Positions 10,252 through 20,819 of a stretch of 64,000 bases of DNA are shown piece by piece. Source of the stretch: Alloascoidea africana (taxonomy: Eukaryota > Ascomycota > Alloascoideomycetes > Alloascoideales > Alloascoideaceae); NCBI GenBank assembly GCA_030581615.1, contig JAKTTT010000002.1, positions 248,001 through 312,000 of the forward strand, given 5' to 3'. A program made the translations under genes and the position numbers. Under the pieces are notes generated by a model. The model ran no database searches. It was not told where the DNA came from and was given only the letters and a program-made list of their open reading frames with translations. Position 1 is the stretch's first letter; every line of letters starts with the position of its first letter.

Positions 10252-10913
10252 ATGTTGGATTACATTACAGGTCTCTTTTTTCCCAAGCCCTCGCCTCCTC
10301 TGGTGATTGTGGTGGGCGGTCCTGCTGGAACCGGAAAGTCCACGGTTGGCTCCGAATTGGCACAGTCTCTTGAGTGCAATTATGTTGAAGGCGACAAACT
10401 TCACCCGAAAGAAGTAAGTAAATGTTGGAGTTGGCTCTGTTCGGCTGTATTTTGCTAATGTCATGGGTACGCTAGAACATTGAAAAAATGGCCAACGATA
10501 TTCCTCTTACAGATGATGATCGATGGAGCTGGCTTGGCACAATAGCCGCTGAAGCTTTTCGTCAGGCTACTGCCGACAAGAAAAGGCGGCAAGTCTCGGT
10601 GGTCACCTGTTCGATGTTGAAGAAAAAGTACCGGATGTTAATACAAGACAAGGTCGAGACGATGGATCCTCATGCTAACACATTGTATGCGTTTCTGTGG
10701 GCTCACCAAGAGACTTTGCTCAAGAGAACTTCACAGAGGCAGGGGCATTATATGAAGAGCACAATGGTCCAGAGTCAGTACGATATAATGGAGGTGCCCG
10801 AGGGGAGCGAGCTTGTGGAGAATGGGGGACGAGCACTGGCTATATTAACAGAGGATAGAACCCCTGATGAAATTGTGGAGCAGATCAAAAAGGTAGTTAA
10901 TGACCGATTCTAG
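10252..10913 (+). CDS. Gluconokinase
   Basis: Phosphorylates D-gluconate to 6-phosphogluconate, feeding the pentose phosphate pathway. Exons are 10252-10413 and 10476-10913, giving 199 residues, close to the 193 of the S. cerevisiae homologue YDR248C. The P-loop is GGPAGTGKST (about residues 22-31), followed by NYVEGDKLHP and, after the junction, NIEKMANDIPLTDDDRWSWL, the family's substrate-side signature. Splicing removes 10414-10475, which begins GTAAGT, has GCTAAT and ends CTAG; without it the frame stops. Further on, VVTCSMLKKKYR matches the usual ACSALKxxYR. It is transcribed divergently from a GOR1-type reductase. Confidence 0.88.
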
Positions 10914-10995
10914 ACTTTAGAGATACCTCTGTTATTATGTACATTTCTTAAAAAGTTTCCCAGACTCTTTCAATATTTTGTATCCTGTGTGATTC

Positions 10996-11882
10996 TTATA
11001 GATCCGGCAGTTCATCGTTCTTTGAAACTTTCTTCTTTCGAGTAACGGTCTTGGCTAGTTGTTGATTCAAAATGTCTTCTGACTCGACTTTGGCAGCTTT
11101 CCATGGCTTTTCCATTCCAAGCAATTTAAGCACACGTTCAGGCATTAAACCGGTGAAAGCACTTCTAAGCAGCCTTGTTATTGGAATCACAAAATATTTG
11201 GCAAATCCAGGCATAAAATATAACGAGAAGATAACGCGAAGAGGGAAAAGAAGCTTCACTAAAGCATACGCATTTGCACCTTCCACAATTACGCGGGCTT
11301 TATCCTCAATGCTTATATCCCAACCTTGGGTAGTGGCCTAGTTTTTCTTTATTAGTAGGTTCACTTTAGGAACAAAATAGCCAAGCAAATTCATACCACG
11401 TTCTCCATTACTTGGGATCCTTTCAAAATGAGCCATTCGGGCAAATCAGCAGGTGTCCATTGCAGCTTATGAAAAACCCACCAGATTCCAATCAGTGGAA
11501 CAAAAGCCGAAAGTTCATGCAGTATAAGAAAAGATGTGGCATGCGAGACTGGTGCTCCTGCAAATCTCAAAGCATAATTCCGAAGGAACTTGGGGACTCT
11601 TTTGAGAATTTTCTGATCTGTTTCACTAAGCTTAATCTCTGGCTCCTCAGCCCCTGTTCTTTTGCTTTGGCCATTTTGATCGGCTTTTGGCTGCCGTTGT
11701 TGGAATTGCTTTCCTTGTATATTATGTTTCGGTGGTGTGTAAAGTGATGCTCTCATTTGCAGTTGACAAATGTTTATAGCTAGTGGCGCCGAGCGGGCTC
11801 TAATTTGATTAAACAAAACATGGTGCGATATACTACGACTGGCTGTAAGATATGCTAGTGGTTGATGCCGTAAAAGAAACAT
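10996..11882 (-). CDS. Mitochondrial DUF1279-type membrane protein (Fmp10/Mrx11-like)
   Basis: Two exons (11882-11397 and 11337-10996) encode 275 residues. The first 35 residues (MFLLRHQPLAYLTASRSISH, then Arg-rich) look like a mitochondrial targeting peptide, which is why the start at 11882 is preferred over upstream frame. A conserved block KRVPKFLRNYALRFAGAPVS, then a hydrophobic ATSFLILHELSAFVPLIGIW and, in exon 2, VEGANAYALVKLLFPLRVIF match DUF1279/FAM210-like mitochondrial proteins; yeast Fmp10 and Mrx11 are the relatives I recall. The C-terminus is Lys-rich. The intron (11338-11396) begins GTATGA, contains TACTAAT and ends CTAG. Molecular function is unknown. Confidence 0.65.
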
Positions 11883-12489
11883 GTTTGTTGGTTTGCACTT
11901 GACCAACTTTGAGATTTCCTGGTCTTGGGTTTTCAGAGAGAAAAAGTATGTTAGTAATCGGTTATGTAATGGCTCAAGGTTCAATAGTACGGAGCACCAA
12001 CTCTTCACTAATTAGAGACCTAATAATGAAATTTTTGACGTCGTGAAGATAATTAATTGCATGGGGGCTTTTATATTAGATTGCAGCCTATGATAACTCA
12101 ACATAACTTGAGTAGAGACACTGTTCAACGTGTCTGCCTTTGCATTTAGCTTAATCCATTGCTCAGGACATTGAACTTGATTTCATTGCCGTGGATGGTA
12201 CTACGCTTTGTTCATTTTGTGGTGTCTTTCCGAGTTTCCAAATCTTGAGTCACATTCACCAAATTGTATTGTGAGCTTCGTTGGGTACCTCAGATAGTCA
12301 TTCTGGTTTGCCTTTGCTAAGAGCGTACCGTGCAATGTAAGAGAAGCCTGCAAAGTTTTGACCCGTTATTCTCATGTCAGGCATTCTCGTAACAGTATGC
12401 TCCCATTTTTCTAAAATATATTAACGATTGCTTTCAATTTACAACCTAGATGTACAAAATGCACGCATTTTGGAAATGAAGAGCCTAAG
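11883..12489. other. Intergenic region left of the inverted duplication
   Basis: AT-rich sequence upstream of the mitochondrial protein gene. No gene or RNA is recognised. Confidence 0.4.
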
Positions 12490-12764
12490 CGCAGTTGTCT
12501 CCAACATAAAAGAGCATTACCAATTCTCTAAAAAGGTAAAATTAGAAACAGAAGTATATCATTTAATTGAATACTATCCTTTACTTTTAATACATGGCTT
12601 ACGGGAGACAAGCGCTGGGATTATTGTGCTTTGGCATTCACAATCATCTTAAAACTCCAAATAATCTATCTATATATATCTAAAACCTGTTGACATCACA
12701 CAATCACTTTAACATTCTCTATATTTTGGCGGGATTTGCCCCCCTTGGTCACCAGGTTCGACAG

Positions 12765-13332
12765 CTATGTCTGTCTAAGCGTACTTTTCGTTGTAATCGT
12801 GTTTGTGGCATCAGTGTGAGGAAATGGAGATTGTGTCATGCTTTCGACTTGGCATCTTTGTTCTTTTTCGGGTGTATCTTCTTCACCATGGTCATCAGCA
12901 TCTTGTTCAACTTGACCATCAATGTTCTGCCATCTTTATTCTTATTATCTTTATCATCTTTATAAATTTCCATCTTGTCCTGCTCCTCCATAGCCTCTTG
13001 GATTTTGGGCTCATCGTATCCATAGAACAAATCAATAGACTCGTCTTGGAGACTCATAACTGCGCTAAGTCCACTGGACTGGCGGGAAATTGGAGAACCA
13101 AACTCGGTATTTGTATTGGAATCATCTAGCGAGGAGGTTTCCAGTTCAAGGACTGGAGGAGAGGGTGCTCTCAACACAAGACACGACGGCGGGTAGCCAA
13201 AGCATCATTTTTGTAATCGTCTAGCAGATCATCTATCATTTTGAACATGTCATCAGCAGGGTATTCAGTAAAGTTCTGATTGCCGCTGGAGAGGGGGTAG
13301 AAAAATGTAGAAAAGGGGTTCAACATTGTCAT
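12765..13332 (-). pseudogene. Decayed left copy of the acidic unknown gene
   Basis: Reading from an ATG at 13332, the N-terminus (MTMLNPFSTFFYPLSSGNQN, then PADDMFKMIDDLLDDYK) matches the right copy, then the frame hits a stop near 13180. The following block, SPPVLELETSSLDDSNTN and SRQSSGLSAVMSLQDESID, is preserved but in another frame, and a further shift separates it from a tail ending RQT-stop at 12765, which is also found in the right copy. At least two frame changes separate the conserved blocks, so this is most likely a pseudogene of the plus-strand neighbour. Unrecognised introns are a less likely alternative. Confidence 0.5.
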
Positions 13333-13868
13333 GTCTTCAAGTGGTGTAGTCTGGTAGGAAAGAAGTAAAGTGTAGAATCAGAAGAGCGGATTCCCTTGTC
13401 CTTTTTTGAATCTTTATCAAGGAACCAAGGGGGATATTAGGTGCACTATAACTCTATATCAGATTAGTTTTTATAGATACACTTTTTACCCCTTTTTCAA
13501 AATGTTTTTTCTTTGTTGTTTGTGAATTTGGTGATGAATTTTATGCTGTTTAGCGCTAGTTCGGAGAGGACACTACAAAAATTGATTCTTTGAGAAACTT
13601 ACAAAAGCGAAAGTATTAACAAACTAACTTTCCAGGCTTCTCACTAGCATCATCGCCAAATTCACAAACAACAAAAAGCTTATCAGAAAAGGAATGAAAA
13701 GTGTATCTATAAGGAATTTTTGATCTGATATAACGTTACAGTGCATCTCCCATTACTCGATCTCTTAATTGGTGCCAATGGCGGTCTAACAAAGGGATAT
13801 AAGCTCAGGAAGATTCCCTTGTCCCTAAATCTGCTCTACTTCTTTCCTGTTGGACTGAAATTGAAGCA

Positions 13869-14642
13869 ATGGCTACCTTGAACCTCCACTTTAAACCTGT
13901 TGTTCCCCTCGTCAACAGTCCAAGCGCCAACCATCAGAACTCATCAGGATGCTTTGCTGATGACATGATCAAAATGATAGACGGGCTGCTAGATGACTAT
14001 AAAAGCTGTTCTTTGCCTGCCTATAAGCCACCGTTGCCAATGACCCTCGTATTGATAGCAGCTTCTCCCCCTGTGCTTGAATCAGACATCTCCTCGCTCA
14101 ATGACTCCGATGCGAACAGCAAGTTTGGCTCGCTGATTTCCCGTCAATCCAGTGGACTCAGCGCAGTGATAAGCCTCCAAGATGAATCAATTGATTCATG
14201 TTACGGATACGGCGATTTGAAAAGTCAAGAGGTTAAGGAGCAACAGGGCAAGATGGAAGAAGATGATATCAGTAAAGATGACAAAGATGAACAAGATGAT
14301 GATAATCAAGATCAGCAAAATCAGCAAGATGGCCAAATTGATCAGGTTGAACAGCATACGACGGAAACAGATCAAAAATGCCCAATCGAGTGTATAACAT
14401 TCAACCTCTGTATCTTGACACTGAAGCCACAAATACAATTGCAGCGAAAATTACGGATAGACAAACATAGTCGTCGAACTTGGCTACCTAGGTGGGCAAA
14501 TCCAACCAAAATATGGAGAAAGAAGATTTGGCTGGGCGATGAGGTACAACCATATGAAAAATCTTCTTGCTCTAGCAGAACCCTCTCGTTCAAACGGCTA
14601 CATCTTAGAATGACATCTGTGTTTAAGAGATCAAAAACATAG
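13869..14642 (+). CDS. Unknown acidic, low-complexity protein (right copy of the duplication)
   Basis: The frame encodes 257 residues and I do not recognise a family. The N-terminus has a possible helical block FADDMIKMIDGLLDDYK (residues about 29-45), then a Ser-rich segment with LISRQSSGLSAV and SLQDESIDS, then a very acidic Asp/Gln/Lys stretch of about 50 residues. The last 80 or so residues are basic and unlike the rest. Comparison with the inverted copy suggests the original protein ended at RQT-stop (14470) in a different frame, so the present C-terminus probably arose by a frameshift between about 14340 and 14400. An upstream leader similar to the left copy (CTACTTCTTTCCTG) supports transcription from here. 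Confidence 0.4.
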   Translation: MATLNLHFKPVVPLVNSPSANHQNSSGCFADDMIKMIDGLLDDYKSCSLPAYKPPLPMTLVLIAASPPVLESDISSLNDSDANSKFGSLISRQSSGLSAVISLQDESIDSCYGYGDLKSQEVKEQQGKMEEDDISKDDKDEQDDDNQDQQNQQDGQIDQVEQHTTETDQKCPIECITFNLCILTLKPQIQLQRKLRIDKHSRRTWLPRWANPTKIWRKKIWLGDEVQPYEKSSCSSRTLSFKRLHLRMTSVFKRSKT

Positions 14643-14890
14643 AACGTACAAATTGAAAACCAAGTATATAGATATATAGACGAATAGATTATTTATGTTC
14701 TCAAAATTATTGTGGGATTGTTTGCGGATGCCAAAGCACAAAAATGAACCCCGGCGCTTGTCTCCTGTGAGTCTTTTATTAAAAGTAGAGAATAGTATTT
14801 GACTCTATGTTATACTTTTTTGTTCTAATGTTGTTTATTTGGGGGAATTTGTGTAGCACATATATGTTCTTTTATGGTTTAGAGTATAAC

Positions 14891-15137
14891 TTCACTCATC
14901 GCCTACCATGCAGGTTGTTTTATTCATCAAGCTCAAAAAATCGATTTTTCCTAACCTCAAATCCTCCGAGATCATTGCTCAAAGAAAATTCAATTCATGG
15001 GTTTCAGGTAGAGCGAAAAATGAAATGAATAGATATATCCTATAAATCATTCCTGAACAATCTTTAAAACCACAAGCGTAAACTACACTTGATGCTATAG
15101 ATGTGATATTTACAATAATCGTTATTTACAAAAAAAA
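14891..15137. other. Spacer between the inverted duplication and ISM1
   Basis: AT-rich 3' flank of ISM1 and of the right duplicated copy. No feature is seen. Confidence 0.35.
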
Positions 15138-18100
15138 TCAGTTTGGTATTTCCTTCACTACCTCATCGCACCTCGTACACAGGGTATCTTCAGACTCGGC
15201 AGTATACTGCCAACACCGAGGACATTTAGAAAGCATTGACGGTACGACATGCACATCCACAGTTGCACCTCCAATTTCCACTCTACCTCTGTAAGCCCAG
15301 TTTACTGTTTCAAGAATCGATGAGGGAGGTTCTGTAGCCAAGGTGACCTGGGAGCAAATGAATAGGGCAGCTAATTCGTCTTTGTGTTTTTCCAACAAAT
15401 TGAAGATTTCTGAAGACTGGTCTCCAATTATAAGGTGAACATTACACTCTAGAGAGCTCTTTAGAGTTCGATCTTCGCGCCGTCCTATTTCCATTAGCCT
15501 TTTAGTTTCGTCTTTTATTTTCCAAATTGTATCAAATTCTTTCTCCAAATCTTGGTTTCTCCACTCTTGAGGTAATTCTTTCCATTTCTTCATAAATGGA
15601 GTAGCTTTTCCTTCTGTTAACCATTTAGGAGCATGATCCCAAGCCTCTTGAGTGATTAGAGGAACAATAGGACTCAGAATCGCTTCATAAACTTCAAAGA
15701 TCTCTTTCAAAACTGTAGCGGCTGCCCTCCAAGGCTCACTATTGGTTGGATATGCATATAGCCTATCTTTAATGATATCGAAATAACAGGAGGAAAGTGA
15801 AGCGTTTACATGGTGATTCACTGCATGAACCACCCGGTTAAAACTGTATGAATCATAGTGTTCCTTTGCCGTTTGTGAAAGCTCTACCAGCTGGGATAAT
15901 GCGTACTTGTCAATAGCAGAAAGCTGAGTGTAATCAACAAAATCACCGTCAAAGTAACCCAAGTTACCCAAAAGATATTTCAGTGTAACACGTACTTTAC
16001 GAAGGCTTTCACCAACGTGTTTTAGGACCACTGGACCAACCGTAACATCGCCAGTATAATCAGAGGATGCAACCCACAATCTTAACCCGTCAATTCCCAG
16101 GGGTGCGGATTTGCCCTTTGAACCCAGTATTATTGCATCGGGTAAAACTATGTTACCCAAGGACTTTGACATTTTTTGCCCCTTTTCATCGAGAAAGAAT
16201 CCATGGGTTATAACTCGTTTGTAGGGTGCATCGGGCGATACTTCATCCGAAGTGGAGATTTTGGTAAGTAGTGATGATTGAAACCATCCACGATGTTGAT
16301 CAGAACCTTCTAAATAAACATCTGCAACGGCGTTTGAGTTTGGAAGATTCCCATATTTTTCTTTTAAAAGCGTCCAACTTGTGCCGCTATCAAACCAGAC
16401 ATCCATTGTTTCTGTCCCCTTTCTGTACATTTTTCCTTGGCCCTTGAATTCTTCAGGTAGCCATTTTTCCACATCTTCCTCGGGCTCAAACCATGCGTCC
16501 GTTCCATGCTTGGAAATCTGAGAAATAATATGCTTTACTGATGTTCCTGACAGTAAAGGCTCGCCCGTCATCTTGTGATACAATGCGGGGATAGGAACTC
16601 CCCACGAACGTTGTCGGGAAATACACCATTCGGACCTGTCACTAATAAAAGAGAGCAGTCTGTTTTTCCCTGTGGGCGGAATAAACTGAACCCGATCTAA
16701 AGATTCGGAAGCCTGTTTCTTAATAGAACCAACGTCAGCGAACCACTGTGAGGTTGCCCTGATAATTATCGGCTTCTTGGATCGCCAGTCGTAGGGATAA
16801 GAATGTATGAATTTCCTGTTGAGATTGTATATCATTTTTTTATCAAACATGAGCCTGATTATTTCCTTTTGACCTTCTCCCAGGACTTTTTTACCAATCA
16901 GGGATTCACAACCCTTGGGGACTTTATCAGTGTACTGGCCATAGTCATCAACAGGAGAATACGGGTCGATTCCATATTTCCCACATACCAAGTAATCATC
17001 GTTACCATGGCCGGGAGCATTGTGAACAAGGCCGGTACCAGCAGTCTTTGTAACATATTCTGCGCCAATGATAGGGGATGTTTCTTCTCCCTCGATGACT
17101 GGGCTTTTATATCTTGATCCAATAAGAGCAGAGGCCGGGATTCTTGTAGGTAGAATCTCAGATGCTTCTTCATCCAGAGATTTTACAGTTTCTAAAAGAG
17201 ATTCTGCCACTAGCATATACCCAAACTTTTCGTGTCTGATGATACCATAATGAAAAGAAGGGTTTATTGCAATTGCCCTGTTTGAAGCGATTGTCCATGG
17301 GGTAGATGTCCAAATCAAAGCATATAAATTCGAGAGTATTTCGCCACCATTATCCTCTTTATCCAAGATTTGTTTCATCTCTTTTGTAGGTTTAATTATG
17401 GGGAATGAAATGTAAGCTGCTGTGCTCTTATGTTTATCGTTATACTCCAATTCACCTTCCGCTAGAGCGGTGTGTGTTTCACACCCCCAATAAACAGGTT
17501 TATTCTTTCGTGAGATGAGTCCCTTCTCTAACATTTTCTCAAATACTTGCAATTGTCGAATTTCATATTGGGGGTCAAGAGTCACATAAGGACTATCCCA
17601 ATCACCCATAATACACCAACTTTTGAACGATTTTTTCTGCTCTTCTATCGTCTCCAATGCATGGTTTCTAGCGATTTCTCGGATTTGTTGGCTTGATAAT
17701 GTCAATGAAGGATCTGTTTTCATTTGAGTTTCAAGTGTTGCTAGAGCTTTCAGTTCAATTGGCAAGCCATGACAATCCCATCCTGGGATATAAGAAACTT
17801 TCCTTCCTTTTAATAGCGCGTATCTGTTACAAATGTCTTTAAGGATTTTATTCATCGAATGACCTAAATGTAACTTTCCATTTGCATAAGGGGGACCATC
17901 ATGAAAGATGAAAAGTGAGTCATCTGGGAATTCTTTCTTCTTCATCAACAATTTAAAGTCAGAATCAATACCCCCCCAAACCAAAAAAAGAAATTGTAAA
18001 TCTTGAGTTATATCAACTTACCTGCCAATGATAGACCTCATCAGATGCAATAGGTAGGTATTTTTCAACATTTAGTTTGTGATTGCCTCGATTTGGGAAT

Positions 18101-18231
18101 TCCGTCTTTGGAAGGTTTAGAGTTTTGGAATAGCTATGTGCTGAATCAGAGGAATACCTCTTCATAAATGCTGAGCTATTTCTCAGATATGATGAGAGCG
18201 GGAGGCTCCTTTTCCCCAGAACTCTCAACAT
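15138..18231 (-). CDS. ISM1: Mitochondrial isoleucyl-tRNA synthetase
   Basis: Charges mitochondrial tRNA-Ile. Two exons (18231-18022 and 17939-15138) give 1003 residues, matching the 1002 of yeast Ism1. The N-terminus MLRVLGKRSLPLSSYLRN is a typical mitochondrial presequence; the frame extends further upstream but has no ATG. Exon 1 holds the TLNLPKTEFPNRGN motif. Exon 2 has HDGPPYANGKLHLGH (class I HIGH-type motif), PGWDCHGLPIE, the editing-domain segment TSTPWTIASNRA, ISRQRSWGVPIP, DVWFDSGTSW and QKMSKSLGN (KMSKS). A zinc-finger-like C-terminus has CPRCWQYTAESEDTLCTRC. The donor GTAAGT at 18021 is clear; the acceptor after AAG at 17940 is inferred from frame, with CTGAC as a weak branch site, and could be three bases further on. 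Confidence 0.9.
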
Positions 18232-18392
18232 TTGAGAACTTGGGCTTGAAGGTTTAATCGCATATACTTGGTTCAATAAAAGCTGTTGAAAATCCAAATC
18301 ACGTGAAATAATAATAGCAGGGTAACTTTATTGTGTTTTACTTAATTATATAACGTCTTACTCATCAACTTAAAACGATTGTTTTGTAGATT

Positions 18393-20192
18393 TCAACAAG
18401 TACCACGGTATCCATGTCCCTTGTTTTTAATCTTTTTGATTTTTGCCTGACGTTCCTTTGTCATTCTTGTATTATCGGGGGATTCCTCTGATAAAAACAG
18501 TGTATCCATAGCAGTTTTCAAAATCTTGCAATGTGTATTGGCAGTTTCTCGTATTTGTTCAGAGGTTGCTGATGATGGGATATGTGAAGAGGTTGCCTCT
18601 GATGCCTTCATCAATAGTTCTACACAATGCACGATATCTGTCATCAATTTATCCAAAAGTTCCACTGTCAAGGTCATACGGCAAACAACACGTAAAATTT
18701 CAGTATCGTTTTCTTCAGGTGGGAGTGGATAATTCGGGACAATAAATCCTTTTGCACGAAGCAGTGCGGCGATTGCAGCTTGAGAAGCACCAGGATATTC
18801 TTTTTTAAATGCTTGACTAAACTTGAATGCGACAACTGGTAGACCTGGGTTGTAAAAATCGGCATTTTCTGGGAACTTGACATGTCCAGCAGGTGTAACC
18901 TGTCCTGAAGGGCTATTATTTGTAGAAGGATTGTATCCAAGTTGACCATATGGTCTGTGAATGTCACTAATGCATTCAAAATACCCTGTTGCTTCCAAAA
19001 ACCTGCTTAAGAGTCTGGCATTGGCCAAAGATGATGAGTGGATGCGTTTGTACCCATCTCTACCCAAATGAAGCAATAGGTGGTATTGATGAATAACTTG
19101 GTATCCAGGTCTTGAAAAATTGAGAGTATAGCTCTCTTCAATTGCACCTAGATATTTCAATTGGAAAATCAAATTGTCAGGAAGAAATTCGCGATGTCTC
19201 CATAAGATCCATCCAAGTCCAACAGATGTCAAACCAAATTTATGGCCCGATGTATTGATACTTTTCACTCTTGCAAGTTTAAAATTCCATTTCAATTTGG
19301 GATATACAAATGGAGCAATAAATGCACCGGAGGCACCGTCCACATGTATAGGAATATCTATTCCTGTTTCTTTTTCAAAATTGTCAAGTAAAATTGATAA
19401 CTCTTCAATGTTATCAAAATGACCCGTATATGTAGATCCCAAAACTGCAAAAATGCCAATTGTGTTTTCATCCAAGTGGTTTTTGATTTGGGAAAGATCA
19501 AGAAGATAGTTAGATTGTCTGTTAACGGGGACAATTCTTGCCTCAACGTCAAAATATCTGGCAAATTTGAGTAGTGCAACTTGCACAGATGCGGGCATGA
19601 CAATGTTTGGGTTGGAATAATCCTTCCCCTCAGCTTTCCTCTTTGCTTCCCATGTTCTCTTCATTGCAAGACCACCCAGCATAATAGCTTCACTGGATCC
19701 AGTTGTGGGTGTACCAACAGCCTGATCCACAGATTTAACCCCCCAGAGACCGCCAAGAATTGAAACGCACCGTTGGACCAGATCAATAAGCGCTGGATAC
19801 TCATCATTGTCTGCCAAGTTTTTGGCAATGTTTTCCGTAATTAGCTTTAGAGAATCATCCGACACATAGGTATTTACAAAACTGGCGAGGTTTAAAACGG
19901 GGAGTCCATCAAGTGCCAAGGAGTCGTGTATTACTTGGTACGAAGTGCCTGATTCGCATCCCTTCTCTGGGATTCGGTATTTGGGGATACGTTCAGAAGA
20001 GCTGTATTTACTAACGTAATGCTCTCCAATTGAGACCTCAGTGGGGTGAGGTCTATATTTTGCGAATTTCTTTGGTACATTTGCCCCAGTTGAATGGCTG
20101 TGGTGGTAATGATGATGGTCATCATCACTTGTTTGTAAAGCAAATAACCGTTTTTCAAGTTGTTCAACGTCAATGTGATCTGCAAGTGACAT
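18393..20192 (-). CDS. GAD1: Glutamate decarboxylase
   Basis: PLP-dependent enzyme that converts glutamate to GABA in the cytosol; in yeast it supports oxidative-stress tolerance and the GABA shunt. The single exon encodes 599 residues (S. cerevisiae Gad1 is 585). Visible family features are LNLASFVNTY, VGTPTTGSSEAIMLGG, the IHVDGASGAF segment that contacts PLP, and the lysine in NTSGHKFGLTSVGLGW that forms the Schiff base (about residue 316). The C-terminal LRVVCRMTLT also fits. The N-terminus has an unusual Asp/His-rich insert, DDDHHHYHHSHS (about residues 23-34). No intron is needed. Confidence 0.93.
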   Translation of the reverse strand: MSLADHIDVEQLEKRLFALQTSDDDHHHYHHSHSTGANVPKKFAKYRPHPTEVSIGEHYVSKYSSSERIPKYRIPEKGCESGTSYQVIHDSLALDGLPVLNLASFVNTYVSDDSLKLITENIAKNLADNDEYPALIDLVQRCVSILGGLWGVKSVDQAVGTPTTGSSEAIMLGGLAMKRTWEAKRKAEGKDYSNPNIVMPASVQVALLKFARYFDVEARIVPVNRQSNYLLDLSQIKNHLDENTIGIFAVLGSTYTGHFDNIEELSILLDNFEKETGIDIPIHVDGASGAFIAPFVYPKLKWNFKLARVKSINTSGHKFGLTSVGLGWILWRHREFLPDNLIFQLKYLGAIEESYTLNFSRPGYQVIHQYHLLLHLGRDGYKRIHSSSLANARLLSRFLEATGYFECISDIHRPYGQLGYNPSTNNSPSGQVTPAGHVKFPENADFYNPGLPVVAFKFSQAFKKEYPGASQAAIAALLRAKGFIVPNYPLPPEENDTEILRVVCRMTLTVELLDKLMTDIVHCVELLMKASEATSSHIPSSATSEQIRETANTHCKILKTAMDTLFLSEESPDNTRMTKERQAKIKKIKNKGHGYRGTC

Positions 20193-20819
20193 TGGAGATA
20201 AGTAGTAATGCTAGCGAAAAAAAAAAAGAAGATGTGGAGTTTTGGATGAAGATTTGCACTAGTTTATAAAGAAATACGGAGTATAGTTAAGATAGCAATA
20301 TTACAAGTTGTTAATCAATTGTTGAACACCTGATGAGAAGAAAGCTTAGTTTTTGTCCTACAGGATAAAAAGGAATCTTAAATTATGGACAAGTGATTGC
20401 CGTTTCCAGAGTAATCATGAGTTTAATCAGAGGATATGGAAAAAGACGCTTTCAAATTTATTTGTGGGCCCTCCTAGATGAGTGTCAACACTAAATGGTA
20501 TAAATATAAGCTCTTATTTTTAATGCACATATTACCAAACTCCGCTATCTCCCACCAAGAACAAAAGACAAAAAAAGGTGGTTTGCAGGAGTCAAAAAAG
20601 AAAAGTGACGTCGTCTATAATCTTGCTGTCATATGTGTATTGCTTGTAAGGTTACTAGAGATGATTTATGGAACCAAGATAGATAGTGGTCAACTCAATT
20701 AACCAGCTTCTTTTATTTGTAGTGCTATTAGGATATGACTAGGATAGCATTTCTTAAAGAATCGAAATAATATAAAGAAAAAAAAAAATTCTACCATATT
20801 TCTACTTGTGGTTTTGCTA
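20193..20819. other. GAD1 promoter and 3' flank of the aminopeptidase gene
   Basis: About 630 bp, AT-rich. It must hold the GAD1 promoter (right of 20192) and the terminator of the next gene. No further gene is recognised. Confidence 0.4.

Larger units (their letters stand above)
12490..14890. repeat. Large imperfect inverted duplication (head-to-head gene copies)
   Basis: The left arm (about 12490-13560, minus) and right arm (about 13650-14890, plus) match along their whole lengths around a spacer of about 90 bp near 13600. Landmarks present in both, in inverse orientation, are TTATAGATACACTTTT and TTTGTTGTTTGTGAATTTGG in the promoters, the coding blocks SRQSSGLSAV and LQDESID, the ACTTCTTTCCT leader, and in the 3' flanks GCCAAAGCACAA, GCGCTTGTCTCC and ATTAAAAGTA. 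So promoter, coding region and 3' UTR were all duplicated. The right copy has about 115 bp more near 14520-14640. Confidence 0.75.

Noticed and set aside
12750-12762. GGTTCGA B-box-like sequence suggesting a tRNA
   Set aside because: No A box or cloverleaf around it; it lies in the inverted duplication's coding remnant. A similar one at 50213 also lacks tRNA structure.
13380-13800. Bidirectional promoter of two live genes in the inverted duplication
   Set aside because: The promoters match, but the left gene is frame-broken, so two active genes are not supported.
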